A stretch of 53,170 bases of DNA from Paludibacteraceae bacterium (GTDB lineage: Bacteria > Bacteroidota > Bacteroidia > Bacteroidales > Paludibacteraceae): assembly GCA_017632345.1 (NCBI GenBank), contig JAGBRL010000067.1, positions 1 to 53,170 on the forward strand, given 5' to 3'. A program made the position numbers and the translations under genes. Positions 42,700-52,600 of this stretch are shown one piece after another; the stretch's first letter is position 1; every line of letters starts with the position of its first letter. The notes beneath the pieces are model-generated. The model worked only from the letters and a program-made list of their open reading frames with translations. It did not search any database and was not told the origin of the DNA.

Positions 42700-43878
42700 T
42701 TGGAAGCTTTTTTCAGGACACACAAGTACTTGATCGAGCACATGGAGGTGCCGGTCCGACGGCTTTTGATGGACGAGATAGACTGGGAACAGAGACTAAT
42801 CGGCATCAAGGGCAGCCGCGGCGTGGGCAAAACTACCTTTCTGCTCGACTATGCGCGACGCAACTTCGGCACTGACAGAAGCTGTCTGTACGTCAATCTG
42901 AATAACTTCTATTTCACAGGACAGACACTTGTGAACTTTGCCGACAAGTTCAGGATGAATGGCGGAAAAACTCTGCTCATCGACCAGATTTTCAAATACC
43001 CAAACTGGAGCAAGGAGCTGAGATACTGCTACGACAATTTCAAGGATCTGAAAATTGTGTTCACTGGCTCGTCCATCATGCGACTGAAAGAAGAGAATCC
43101 GGACTTGGCCGGCTGCGTTGACTCTTACATTCTGAGAGGCTTCTCTCTGCGCGAGTTCATCAATCTGACGGCAGGCACAGACCTGAAGCATTACAAGCTT
43201 GACGACATACTGAAAAACCACAAGCAAATAGTGAACGACATACTGAAGGTGGTGAAACCGTTCACATACTTTCAGGACTATCTGCACCATGGTTATTACC
43301 CTTTCTTCTTGGAGAAAAAGAATTATTCAGAAAACCTCCTGAAGACGATAAACATCACCCTTGAGATAGACATTCTTCTGCTCAAACAGATCGAACTGAG
43401 CTATCTCCCGAAGATTAGGAAGCTGCTCTATCTGCTTGCCAGCAACGAGCCTGCCGCGCCTAATATCAGCCAGCTGAGCCTGGACATACAAACATCCAGG
43501 GCTACGGTGATGAACTACATAAAATATCTCAAGGACGCAAGAATGCTCAACATCTTGTACCCGAAAGACGAAAACTTCCCGAAAAAGCCGAGCAAGGTAT
43601 ATCTCCAGAACACAAATCTGATGTACGCCTTCTGGCCGGCGCTTGTAAGCGAACAGGCTGTGCGGGAAACGTTTTTCTACAATTCGCTAATCAGGGACCA
43701 CAAGGTGAACAAAGGCGAAAAAAACGCGCAGTTCCTGATCGACGGAGAGCACAACTTCTGCATAGTGAACAAAGACCACAAAATAAAGAGAAAGGACGGA
43801 ACATACTTTGCCGTTGACGCGCTGGACAAAGGCGACGAAGACAAGATTCCGCTCTGGCTGTTCGGTTTTTTGTACTGA
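42700..43878 (+). CDS. AAA-ATPase of the DUF4143-linked family
   Basis: A 392-residue P-loop ATPase. The frame starts at TTG 42700; I keep this start because family members typically begin with FRTHKYLxEH and VRRxLMDEIDW just before the P-loop GIKGSRGVGKTTFLL; an ATG is available 14 codons later (42742). Walker B-like KTLLIDQIFKYPNWSKEL has D-Q where many relatives have D-E; sensor-like IVFTGSS follows. The C-terminal half (NISQLSLDIQTSRATVMNYIKYL, KVYLQNTNLMYAF) is the winged-helix/DUF4143-like part. Widely multiplied in Bacteroidales, with unknown function. The stop is TGA. Confidence 0.88.
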   Translation: MEAFFRTHKYLIEHMEVPVRRLLMDEIDWEQRLIGIKGSRGVGKTTFLLDYARRNFGTDRSCLYVNLNNFYFTGQTLVNFADKFRMNGGKTLLIDQIFKYPNWSKELRYCYDNFKDLKIVFTGSSIMRLKEENPDLAGCVDSYILRGFSLREFINLTAGTDLKHYKLDDILKNHKQIVNDILKVVKPFTYFQDYLHHGYYPFFLEKKNYSENLLKTINITLEIDILLLKQIELSYLPKIRKLLYLLASNEPAAPNISQLSLDIQTSRATVMNYIKYLKDARMLNILYPKDENFPKKPSKVYLQNTNLMYAFWPALVSEQAVRETFFYNSLIRDHKVNKGEKNAQFLIDGEHNFCIVNKDHKIKRKDGTYFAVDALDKGDEDKIPLWLFGFLY

Positions 43879-43934
43879 AGGCAACTTTTTTCAAAAAAAA
43901 GCTGTTAAAATATAAATATCAGACAATGTTTTTA

Positions 43935-43942
43935 TATTTTTG
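43935..43942 (+). promoter_or_regulatory. -7 promoter element of the PFOR gene
   Basis: TATTTTTG matches TAnnTTTG, about 70 bp upstream of the PFOR start. The -33 half is poor. An AAGGGGAGG stretch at about 43963-43971 lies in the leader, too far from the ATG to be a normal ribosome-binding site. Confidence 0.45.
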
Positions 43943-44012
43943 CAAAGTTAGAGAAATCCCGCAAGGGGAGGTTCAAATGTGAATTTATTTACATAATATT
44001 ATAAATTGATAT

Positions 44013-47000
44013 ATGGCTAAAGAAAAAAAATTCATCACTTGTGATGGAAATGAAGCTGCTGCACATATCTCGTATATGTTCAGCGAATGTGCCTGCATCT
44101 ACCCTATCACGCCATCTTCTACAATGGCTGAGCACGTGGACGAGTGGGCTGCCCAGGGTCGTAAAAACATCTTCGGCGAAACAGTTTCTGTAACAGAAAT
44201 GCAGTCTGAGGCTGGTGCAGCAGGCGCATTGCACGGAGCTATTCAGGCTGGTGCTTTGACATCTACTTACACAGCATCTCAGGGGCTTTTGCTTATGATT
44301 CCTAACATGTACAAAATTGCGGCTGAAAAGATGCCTGCAGTGTTCCATGTTTCGGCTCGTACAATCGCTTCTCACTCTTTGTGTATCTTCGGTGACCACC
44401 AGGACGTTTACGCTTGCCGCCAGACTGGATTCGCCATGTTGGCAGAAGGTTCTGTTCAGGAAGTTATGGACCTTGCAGGTGTTGCTCACTTGGCAACTAT
44501 CAAGTCTCAGGTTCCTTTCTTGAACTTCTTTGACGGTTTCCGTACTTCTCACGAAATCCAGAAGATTGAAAAGCTTGAAAACGAAGACTTGGCTGCTCTT
44601 ATCGATCAGGAAAAATTGGCTGAGTTCCGCTCAAGAGCTTTGAACCCTAACAAGCCAGTTATGCGCGGTATGGCTGAAAACCCAGACACATTCTTCACTC
44701 ACCGCGAATCTTGCAACTCAATGTACGACAACGTTCCTGCTATCGTTGAAGAGTACATGAACGAAATATCTAAAATCACAGGACGCAAATACGGATTGTT
44801 CGACTACTACGGAGCGCCAGACGCTGACCGTGTAATCATCGCTATGGGTTCTGTTACTGAATGTATCCGCGAAGTTATTGACTACCTTGCCGCTAAGGGC
44901 GAAAAGGTTGGTTTGGTTGCGGTTCACTTGTACCGTCCGTTCTCTGTTAAGCACCTTTTGGCTGCAGTTCCTGCGTCTGCAAAGGTTATCACTGTGCTCG
45001 ACAGAACTAAGGAACCAGGCGCTAGCGGCGAACCTTTGTACTTGGATGTTCGCGACGCTTACTTCGAAGAAAAGAACGCTCCTGTAATCGTTGGCGGACG
45101 TTACGGTCTTGGTTCTAAGGACACTACTCCTGCTCAGATCCTTTCTGTTTACGAAAACATGTCTTTGGCTACTCCTAAGAACCACTTCACTGTTGGTATC
45201 GTGGACGACGTTACTTTCACTTCTCTTCCTCAGAAAGAAGAAGTTGCAGTTGGTGGCGAAGGTATGTTCGAAGCTAAGTTCTTCGGTCTTGGTGCTGACG
45301 GTACTGTAGGCGCTAACAAGAACTCTGTTAAGATTATCGGTGACAACACAAACAAGCACTGCCAGGCTTATTTCTCTTACGACTCTAAGAAGTCGGGCGG
45401 TTTCACTTGCTCTCACCTTCGTTTCGGCGACAACCCAATCCGCTCTACTTATTTGGTGAACACTCCTAACTTCGTAGCTTGCCACGTTCAGGCTTACTTG
45501 AACATGTACGATGTTACTCGCGGCTTGCAGAAGAACGGAACGTTCCTTTTGAACACTATCTGGGACGGCGAAGAGTTGGCTAAGAACTTGCCTAACAAGG
45601 TTAAGGCTTATTTCGCAAAGAACAACATCAAGGTTTACTATATCAACGCTACTAAGATCGCTCAGGAAATTGGTCTTGGTAACCGTACAAACACAATCCT
45701 TCAGTCTGCATTCTTCCGTATCACAGGCGTGATTCCTGTTGATTTGGCTATCGAACAGATGAAGAAGTTCATCGTTAAGTCTTACGGCAAGAAGGGTGAA
45801 GATGTTGTGAACAAGAACTATGCGGCTGTTGACCGTGGTGGCGAATACAAGGAATTGGCTATCGACGCGGCTTGGGCTAACTTGGCTGCTGACGCTGCTC
45901 CTGCAAACAACGACCCTGAATTCATCAATAAGGTTGTTCGCCCTATCAACGCTCAGGACGGTGACTTGCTTCCTGTTTCTGCATTCAAAGGCATCGAAGA
46001 CGGTACTTGGTACGCTGGTACTTCGGCTTACGAAAAGCGTGGCGTGTCTGCGTTCGTTCCTGAATGGAATGCTGCAAACTGTATTCAGTGTAACAAATGT
46101 GCGTTTGTCTGCCCTCACGCTTGTATCAGACCTATCGTTATGACCGACGAAGAGGCTAAGGGCATGAACGGCGACATGATCGAAATGAAGGCTCCTGCTG
46201 CCATGAAGGGAATGAAGTTCCGCATGCAGGTTGGCGTTATGGACTGATTGGGCTGCGGCAACTGTGTTGACGTTTGTCCTGGTAACCCTAAGGCTGAAGG
46301 CGACTACAAGCTTGCTCTTAAGATGGTTCCTTTCGACCCTGAATCAGAAGCAACTAAGGTTGAGTCTGCTAACTGGGAATACGCAGTTAAGAAGGTTTCT
46401 AGCAAACAGTCTTTGGTTGACGTTGCTTCTAACCCTAAGAACTCTCAGTTCGCTACTCCATTGTTCGAGTTCTCTGGAGCTTGCTCTGGTTGTGGTGAAA
46501 CTCCATACGTTAAGTTGATCACTCAGTTGTTCGGCGACCGCGAAATCGTAGCTAACGCAACTGGATGTTCTTCTATCTACTCTGGTTCTATCCCTTCAAC
46601 TCCTTATACTACTAACGAAAAGGGTCAGGGTCCTGCTTGGGCTAACTCTCTATTCGAAGACTTCTGCGAGTTCGGTTTGGGTATGGAACTTGCTAACGAA
46701 AAGATGCGTGAACGTATCGAAAAGGTTATGACTGAGGCTATCGCTGCTGACTGCACTCCTGCTGACGCAAAAGCTTTGTTCCAGTCTTGGATCGAAAACA
46801 AGAACAATGCAGAAGAGACTAAGAAATTGGCAGAACAGATTATCCCTGTAATCGAAGCTGGCAAGGACAAGTGCGCTCACTGCAAGCAGCTTGTTGAACT
46901 TGAAGGTTACTTGGTAAAACGCTCTCAGTGGATTATCGGTGGTGACGGTGCTTCTTACGATATCGGTTACGGCGGTCTTGACCACGTTATCGCTTCTGGC

Positions 47001-47576
47001 AAGGACGTTAACATCTTGGTTCTTGACACTGAGGTTTACTCTAACACTGGTGGTCAGTCTTCTAAGGCTACTCCTCTTGGCGCTATCGCTAAATTCGCCG
47101 CTTCTGGTAAGAGAGTACGCAAGAAAGACCTTGGTATGATTGCTACAACTTACGGCTACGTTTATGTTGCTCAGATCGCTATGGGCGCAGACCAGGCTCA
47201 GTGCTTGAAGGCTATCCGTGAAGCAGAAGCTTACCCAGGCCCATCTTTGATCATCGCTTACGCTCCTTGTATCAACCACGGCTTGAAGGCTGGTATGGGC
47301 AAGGCTCAGGCTGAAGAGGCTAAGGCTGTTGAATGCGGCTACTGGCACTTGTGGCGTTTCAACCCAGCTTTGGAAGAAGAAGGCAAGAACCCATTCATCT
47401 TGGATTCTAAAGAGCCTGACTACTCTAAGTTCCAAGACTTCTTGAAGGGCGAAGTTCGTTACGCTTCTGTAATGAAACAGTTCCCTAACGAAGCTCAGGA
47501 ATTGTTCAACGCTTCTGAAGAGATGGCTAAGAAACGTTACCAGAGCTACGTTCGCATGACTAAGATGGAATATTAA
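44013..47576 (+). CDS. nifJ: Pyruvate:ferredoxin oxidoreductase with an in-frame UGA at a cluster cysteine
   Basis: A homodimeric fused PFOR (pyruvate + CoA + oxidised ferredoxin to acetyl-CoA + CO2 + reduced ferredoxin), 1187 codons if the TGA at 46245-46247 is read through. Domain order is complete: domain I with YPITPSSTMAEHVDEW, TEMQSEAGAAGALHGA, GALTSTYTASQGLLLM; the gamma region GADGTVGANKNSVKIIG; a 2[4Fe-4S] domain with C690, C693, C696, C700; then codon 745 UGA, C748, C751, C755; CSGCGETPY; and the TPP domain GGDGASYDIGYGGLDHV...NTGGQSSKATP. Both halves are in the same frame with no overlap or gap. Codon use is strongly biased (GCT, GGT, AAC, TTC), as in highly expressed genes. UGA at 745 replaces the first cysteine of motif CxxCxxCxxxCP, so selenocysteine is the attractive reading; a nonsense mutation, sequencing error or restart at TTG 46248 are alternatives. 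Confidence 0.9.
46245..46279 (+). promoter_or_regulatory. UGA codon and downstream hairpin (candidate bacterial SECIS)
   Basis: TGA at 46245-46247 is followed by a hairpin: CAAC (46259-46262) pairs with GUUG (46266-46269) around a UGU loop; after a G-A mismatch, 46255-46257 pair with 46271-46273; and GGGC (46250-46253) pairs with GUCC (46276-46279) across one bulge. The loop starts 16 nt after the UGA and has a G at its second position, broadly as in bacterial SECIS elements. Folding is by eye; the bases also encode the conserved LGCGNCVDVCP, so pairing may be coincidental. Confidence 0.4.
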
Positions 47577-47602
47577 TCAATTATCATCTGATGTTATATA
47601 TA

Positions 47603-47637
47603 GAAAGGCTGTGTCGGATTGACACAGCCTTTCTTGT
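47603..47637. terminator. Terminator of PFOR
   Basis: GAAAGGCTGTGTC (47603-47615) and GACACAGCCTTTC (47621-47633) form a perfect 13-bp stem with a 5-nt loop, followed by TTGTTGT. It lies 26 bp after the PFOR stop. Confidence 0.85.
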
Positions 47638-47733
47638 TGTCTTTATGCCCTCCTAAACTGAAGTTTTAGATGCATCATAAAGAGAGAAGATCTCCTTTCT
47701 TCTTGTTTACAAGAGACGATTTTGAAACATTAG

Positions 47734-49119
47734 GGGTCTGTAAAATAAACTGTGTCACGCAATATTTTTCAGTTTAAAACTCCTCGGTCGGGGAACGCCC
47801 AGCGGCAAGGGGCGGGACCACCCGTCCCGACGAGCGACAAAATTAGAACAACTTAAACCTATCTCCAAATTTTATGGCCAATTGTTGTGACATGGTTGCC
47901 CAATTAGCCAAAGGCATGGTCCATTTCTTGCGTATATTGCGATAGGCAAGATAAACAAGCTTTTCAAGGGCGGTATCCGAAGGGAATACTCCCTTGTTTT
48001 TTGTCACCTTACGGATTTGACGATGATAACCTTCCACGGTGTTAGTTGTATAGATGAGTTTTCTGATACCAGCTGTAAATTGGAAGTATTCAGTCAGCTT
48101 GTCCCAATTGTCTTGCCAGGACTTGATGACAATAGGATATTGTTCACCCCATTTAGCTTCAAGATTGAGCAGTTCTGTTTCAGCAGCATCCTTGCTGACT
48201 GCCTGGTAAACAAGCTTCAAGTCCTTCATGAATTCTTTCCGGTGCCTGCTGCCCACATATTTTATGGAATTACGGATCTGATGTACGATACAAAGTTGGA
48301 CAATCGTATCAGGATATACGCTGCGGATAGCATCCGGAAAACCTTTGAGTCCGTCAACACAAGCTATAAGGATGTCCCGTACCCCACGGTTCTGTAAATC
48401 CGTCAGCACACTTAACCAGAAGTTTGCACCTTCATTTTTGGATATGTACATACCCAAAAGGTCTTTATGTCCCTCTGAATCAATACCCAACACATTGTAA
48501 ATGGCGCGAGTAACAGCATAACCACGTTCGTCAGTAACCTTATAATGGATGGCATCCATCCAGACTATCGGGTAAACAGGGTCAAGAGAGCGTGATTTCC
48601 AAGCTTTTATTTCGGGAAGGACACGGTCTGTGATAGAACTGATTGTGTCAGCAGACACACGGTTGCCAAGGTTCTCTTCCATCCAATCGCTGATTTCACG
48701 GGTGCTGTTACCCATGGCATACAAACCGATGATACGGTCTGCAACACCTTCTGCAAGAACGGTCTCACGCTTCTTTATAAATTGGGGCTCAAAGGTGGAA
48801 TTGCGGTCACGGGGAGTCGAAACCGTTACTTCCCCCATGGAAGTCTGGACCTGTTTCTGCATCTTTCCGTTACGACGATTACCACTCAAGCGTTCTTCTT
48901 CACTTAGATGAGCATCCATTTCACCTTCCAATGCGGCATTAAGGATGCTTTCGAGCAAGGGAGCAAATGCACCATCCTTACCCAACAATGGCTTACCGGC
49001 TTTCAATTGTTCGATTGCCTTGTTCTTGATACTTTCAAAGTCAAATTCACTCATAAAAAAACTGTGTTAGCAAAGTTAATAATATTTTTCTTTGCTGACA
49101 CAGTTTAATTTACACCCTC
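47734..49119. mobile_element. Complete IS256-family insertion sequence, 1386 bp
   Basis: Terminal inverted repeats of about 24 bp (GGGTCTGTAAAATAAACTGT... at the left; reverse complement of ...ACAGTTTAATTTACACCCTC at the right, four mismatches). Exact 8-bp direct repeats AACATTAG flank it (47726-47733 and 49120-49127), the expected target duplication for IS256. A GC-rich palindromic stretch (about 47785-47830) lies between the left end and the transposase stop. Insertion fell 2 bp outside the stop codon of the Uma2-like gene and did not break it. Confidence 0.92.
47843..49054 (-). CDS. IS256-family mutator-type transposase
   Basis: A 403-residue DDE transposase. The N-terminus has the GKDGAFAPLLESILNAALEGEMDAHL region and NRRNGKMQKQVQT, typical of the IS256/Mutator family; first catalytic Asp in VWMDAIHYKV, second in LIACVDGLKGFPDAI, and the C-terminal Glu in IYTTNTVEGYHRQIRK. 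The ORF is intact, and the target duplication is perfect, so the element is probably recent and may still be mobile. Confidence 0.96.
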   Translation of the reverse strand: MSEFDFESIKNKAIEQLKAGKPLLGKDGAFAPLLESILNAALEGEMDAHLSEEERLSGNRRNGKMQKQVQTSMGEVTVSTPRDRNSTFEPQFIKKRETVLAEGVADRIIGLYAMGNSTREISDWMEENLGNRVSADTISSITDRVLPEIKAWKSRSLDPVYPIVWMDAIHYKVTDERGYAVTRAIYNVLGIDSEGHKDLLGMYISKNEGANFWLSVLTDLQNRGVRDILIACVDGLKGFPDAIRSVYPDTIVQLCIVHQIRNSIKYVGSRHRKEFMKDLKLVYQAVSKDAAETELLNLEAKWGEQYPIVIKSWQDNWDKLTEYFQFTAGIRKLIYTTNTVEGYHRQIRKVTKNKGVFPSDTALEKLVYLAYRNIRKKWTMPLANWATMSQQLAIKFGDRFKLF

Positions 49120-49129
49120 AACATTAGCG

Positions 49130-49636
49130 CTATTTCTGCAACGTATGCAAATAACATCCTAACAGTCTTGAAAAATCTTTTCCAGCCTCTTTTTCTACTC
49201 CTTTGTTTGCGCGACGGTAGCGTACCCAAACGTCCTTGTCATAATTGTAGATAAAGGACTCTTGCAACGACGGAAAGCATTTGAACGAAGCATAGACATT
49301 CCTTTCCGAATATCGGTCGTTGCGAATGTTGTGGGTGATTTCAATGGTCAGAAGGACATTGATTGGTGTAAGCTCCTTTCCTTTTCGCTCAATTCTTTCC
49401 CAAATTGAAATATCTGGCGTAATCTTTATCTCGTCAGATAGTTTTGTCTCCGTCAAGATGTCCCTGCGCCCAAATTTCACAAGATAATTTTGAACTATAT
49501 CGGTTTGTATCACTTGGTGAGTGCTGGTATTGTTGCTTGCCATGCCAAGTCCTTCGATATAATCTCGGTCGGTTACAAGTGCGATTCTGCGCAACTCCTC
49601 TTCCGTGTAAGTGAAATCTTCAATCTGTTTTTTCAT
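49130..49636 (-). CDS. Uma2-like (PD-(D/E)XK-type) protein
   Basis: A 168-residue protein. The central part ITPDISIW and LLTIEITH with intervening charged residues, then RNDRYSERNVYASFKCFPSLQESFIYNYDKDVWVRYRR, fits the Uma2 family of small restriction-endonuclease-like proteins (PDxx... ExK-like core). The lysine of the core is not clearly conserved, so nuclease activity is doubtful. It follows the methyltransferase-specificity gene by 33 bp on the same strand. A TAATTTTG -7 element lies at 49660-49667, so it may have its own promoter. Confidence 0.65.
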   Translation of the reverse strand: MKKQIEDFTYTEEELRRIALVTDRDYIEGLGMASNNTSTHQVIQTDIVQNYLVKFGRRDILTETKLSDEIKITPDISIWERIERKGKELTPINVLLTIEITHNIRNDRYSERNVYASFKCFPSLQESFIYNYDKDVWVRYRRANKGVEKEAGKDFSRLLGCYLHTLQK

Positions 49637-49669
49637 ATCCTAACTTTTTTCTGTCAAAGCAAAATTAAT

Positions 49670-52600
49670 TCATCTCAACCACTTCTCCAAAATCATTTTC
49701 TTCCGCTCCGGGCAACTTGCCATAATAGCTTTGGCTTTGGCGATTTCTGACTCATAAGTTTCTATTTCAGAAACGATACGTTCTTGCTCGGCGAGGGACG
49801 GAACTGGGATTAAAATGTCTTTTAACACTTCAATCTTTGCAACATTTTTCAACCCGGTCCCATGGCTATTTTCTACAAATTTGTTTGATGAGTTAGCTAG
49901 TATTATTGAAAAATATTCAATTGATAAACTATTTATTTTTTTTCTGAGTCTCAATAGAGCTTGATTTATAATCCCTTTTGATGCATTCTTTGGAAATACA
50001 GCTACTTTACCAATTGTTCCAGAACAACTTACTATTATATCCATAGGTAAAAGTTCAAAAGATTTCATTTCATTAAACTTCTCTTCTGTAATATAATATT
50101 CACCTATTGAAAAATCATTGTTGATAGCGTGCTGTTGTTCGTAAACTTTATACCCAGAGGAAACAAATATTTCCTTTTTTAATGAACCTCCAAATGGTCC
50201 TCTTCTAAAATCTGCAACCTCCCCCAACCGCTTCTTTTCCCCCTTCACATTCGCCATCGTTTCAGCAATCTTCTTCTTGTACTCCTCAATCGTCATTCGA
50301 CTATTGTTATATTCCTCATCAACCTTTTCGCATTCGGAAACGATTTGCTGCTGCACATTCTCATCTACGTCAGGGATTTGAATTTGTTTTAAATCATCAG
50401 GATAGACATGCGGTTGTGCCGAACCTTTTTGCAAATAAAAAATTTGATTTTGTATGGAAAGTAAGAAATTGTACAAAAAGAATGTATGTAAATCATTTTT
50501 ACCTCTCACTGTAGTACAATCTGATGCAAAAATAGGTTCTCTCCAAAAATTTACAAAACCGGCATTTGCACCGCTTGCACTGATAGTTATTGTATTTGCC
50601 GGACGATTAGCCTCATTGTGTAAATAAGCATAGTCTGTGCCACCTGCAATTACTTTAATATTTCCCTCCTTGGTCTGTGCAGAAGTGATTGACTTTCCTT
50701 TCAGCACTTCCGCAATATCCCCCAACTTCACCAATGGCCACTTACTCTTAATCTCAATCTTTTTATCCGCAGTAAGTTTTATTGCCTTGTTGAAACTTGT
50801 ACGACTGAAATCAATCATGTCGTGAGTGTTGAGATATGCATAATATTTGCCTTGCGATTCGGGCAGTTCTATCTGCTTATTATCAAACGCAAAGCGAACT
50901 GCCGCCGCAATGGTGTCAATTGCATAACGGTCTGTATCATTATATAGCAATCCACCCGTATGACTGATTTGTATTCCCTCAGCGCCTTTTCTGTTGCTCC
51001 AATCATATCCCAAGAACTTTTTCTGTTCTGCATTGTCGGCTGGTGCTGTAATAGTCAATGTGATTTGGTCATGCACCAATGTAAAATATATCAGTTTTTC
51101 GGACTCAACTTCCTTAACTTTCTTGAAAAAGAACTCTTTAATTTCTTTCTTTTGTTCTTCTTCAGAACTTTTTTTGAACTTGTTGCTTTTACGTTTATTT
51201 TGAACCTCAGTGAGGTTATCAAACCATGCTATGTATTGTGCAAAATATTCGTTCCCTTCAAGTTCTTTTTTCGTTGCGGTTTCCGTTGCAAACGACTTGT
51301 ACAAGTCTTCCGTCACATTGATTTTCTTAATGTATTTCTGAAAGACTTCCTTATCTTCCCACTCCTCAGAAAATTTTCCTGAAAGAATTGCATTGACGAC
51401 ATCTTTTACAATTTCTCTTCGCTTCGGTGGTTCGTTAAATTTTTCGAGGTAGAGAACAACCGTATTAGTGCCTGTTGCACCAAAAGTTTTGCTTCCGAAT
51501 TGTGCCACAGCTCTAAGATGGAAAAATTGTAAAATAATTTCGCGTGCGCACATATAACTGTTACTGTCATTGCTTAAAATTGACGAAGGCAAAACCACCG
51601 CCGCAATTCCTTTAGGTTTTAATAGTTGTGCAATGCGTTCAACAAAAAGCGTTTCTATTTCGCTTCCGTCATTGCTTATCAGGTTTCTCTCTAAAAGCTC
51701 AAAACTGTTGTTTTTAAGTTTTAGATGTCCTTTAAAACCGCTGACCGAATAGGGCGGATTTGCAACAAGAATATCGAATGACGAATTAGTTATTTGTTCA
51801 TCGGTATATTGTTCCAGACCATCGCCAAATTTTATTTTCCCTTGTCCAGCCCCATTCATATAAAGGGAAACTTTTGCAACTCTTGCAAGACGATAATCTT
51901 TTTCTATTCCGAAAATATGATGTTCACACCACATATTTTCACGAATTGCATCAATATTGCCATTAGCAATAAAATAGCTGTTTATAGCTTCCACAGCCTC
52001 AGTGAGAAAGTGTCCTGCTCCACATGCATAGTCAATAACTTTCGGAAAAACAAAGTTTTCTTTCTTTCGCACAATTTTATCCAATGGAAGACAGTCCCAT
52101 ATAAAGCGTGTAATAGGCATTGGAGTGAAAAATTGTCCTTCATTTTGCTTAAATCCTTTATTGAGTAGTTGCTCAAACAAGTCACCAAGGAATTGATGTT
52201 TTGACGGATATACAATTCTGTATTTTTGGAATAGTTGAACAACTTCTACCAATATCTTTCCATTTTGAAAAAACAGTTCCTCATTATGCACATCCTTAAA
52301 AGCAAAATCGTTATTGCTATAGAATTTTAGAATCCTTATTGTATTTCTTAAATCTTCAATTGCAGCTCTCCGCCTGTTATCGTTTAGTTTTTGTGCAAAA
52401 AGATTTTCGGCATAGTCGTCTGACACATAATAAATCTCTTCGCCCATGAATTTTTCCATTCCTTCTTTATGCAGACGTTGCAGTCTGTCTTGCAGACTTT
52501 CGTATGAATCAGTGCCTACTTTATATTGAAATTCAACAATGTCATCATCTGACTTTTGCATTTCATCCACCAATTTACAGATAAAAAGTGCAACAAGACG

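Noticed and set aside
44718..47435. Long antisense open frames (466 and 261 codons) across PFOR
   Set aside because: Strong codon bias of PFOR creates stop-free antisense frames; the predicted proteins have no recognisable features.
46248..47576. A separate gene for the second half of PFOR
   Set aside because: The two halves are in the same frame with no gap, sum to the usual fused length, and the second half would start inside an Fe-S motif. Treated as one gene with an in-frame UGA; restart at TTG is kept as an alternative.
44013..47576. Global reassignment of UGA to an amino acid
   Set aside because: sbcD, the GT4 gene at 7478 and the ATPase at 42700 end naturally at TGA, and tryptophan is coded by TGG throughout.
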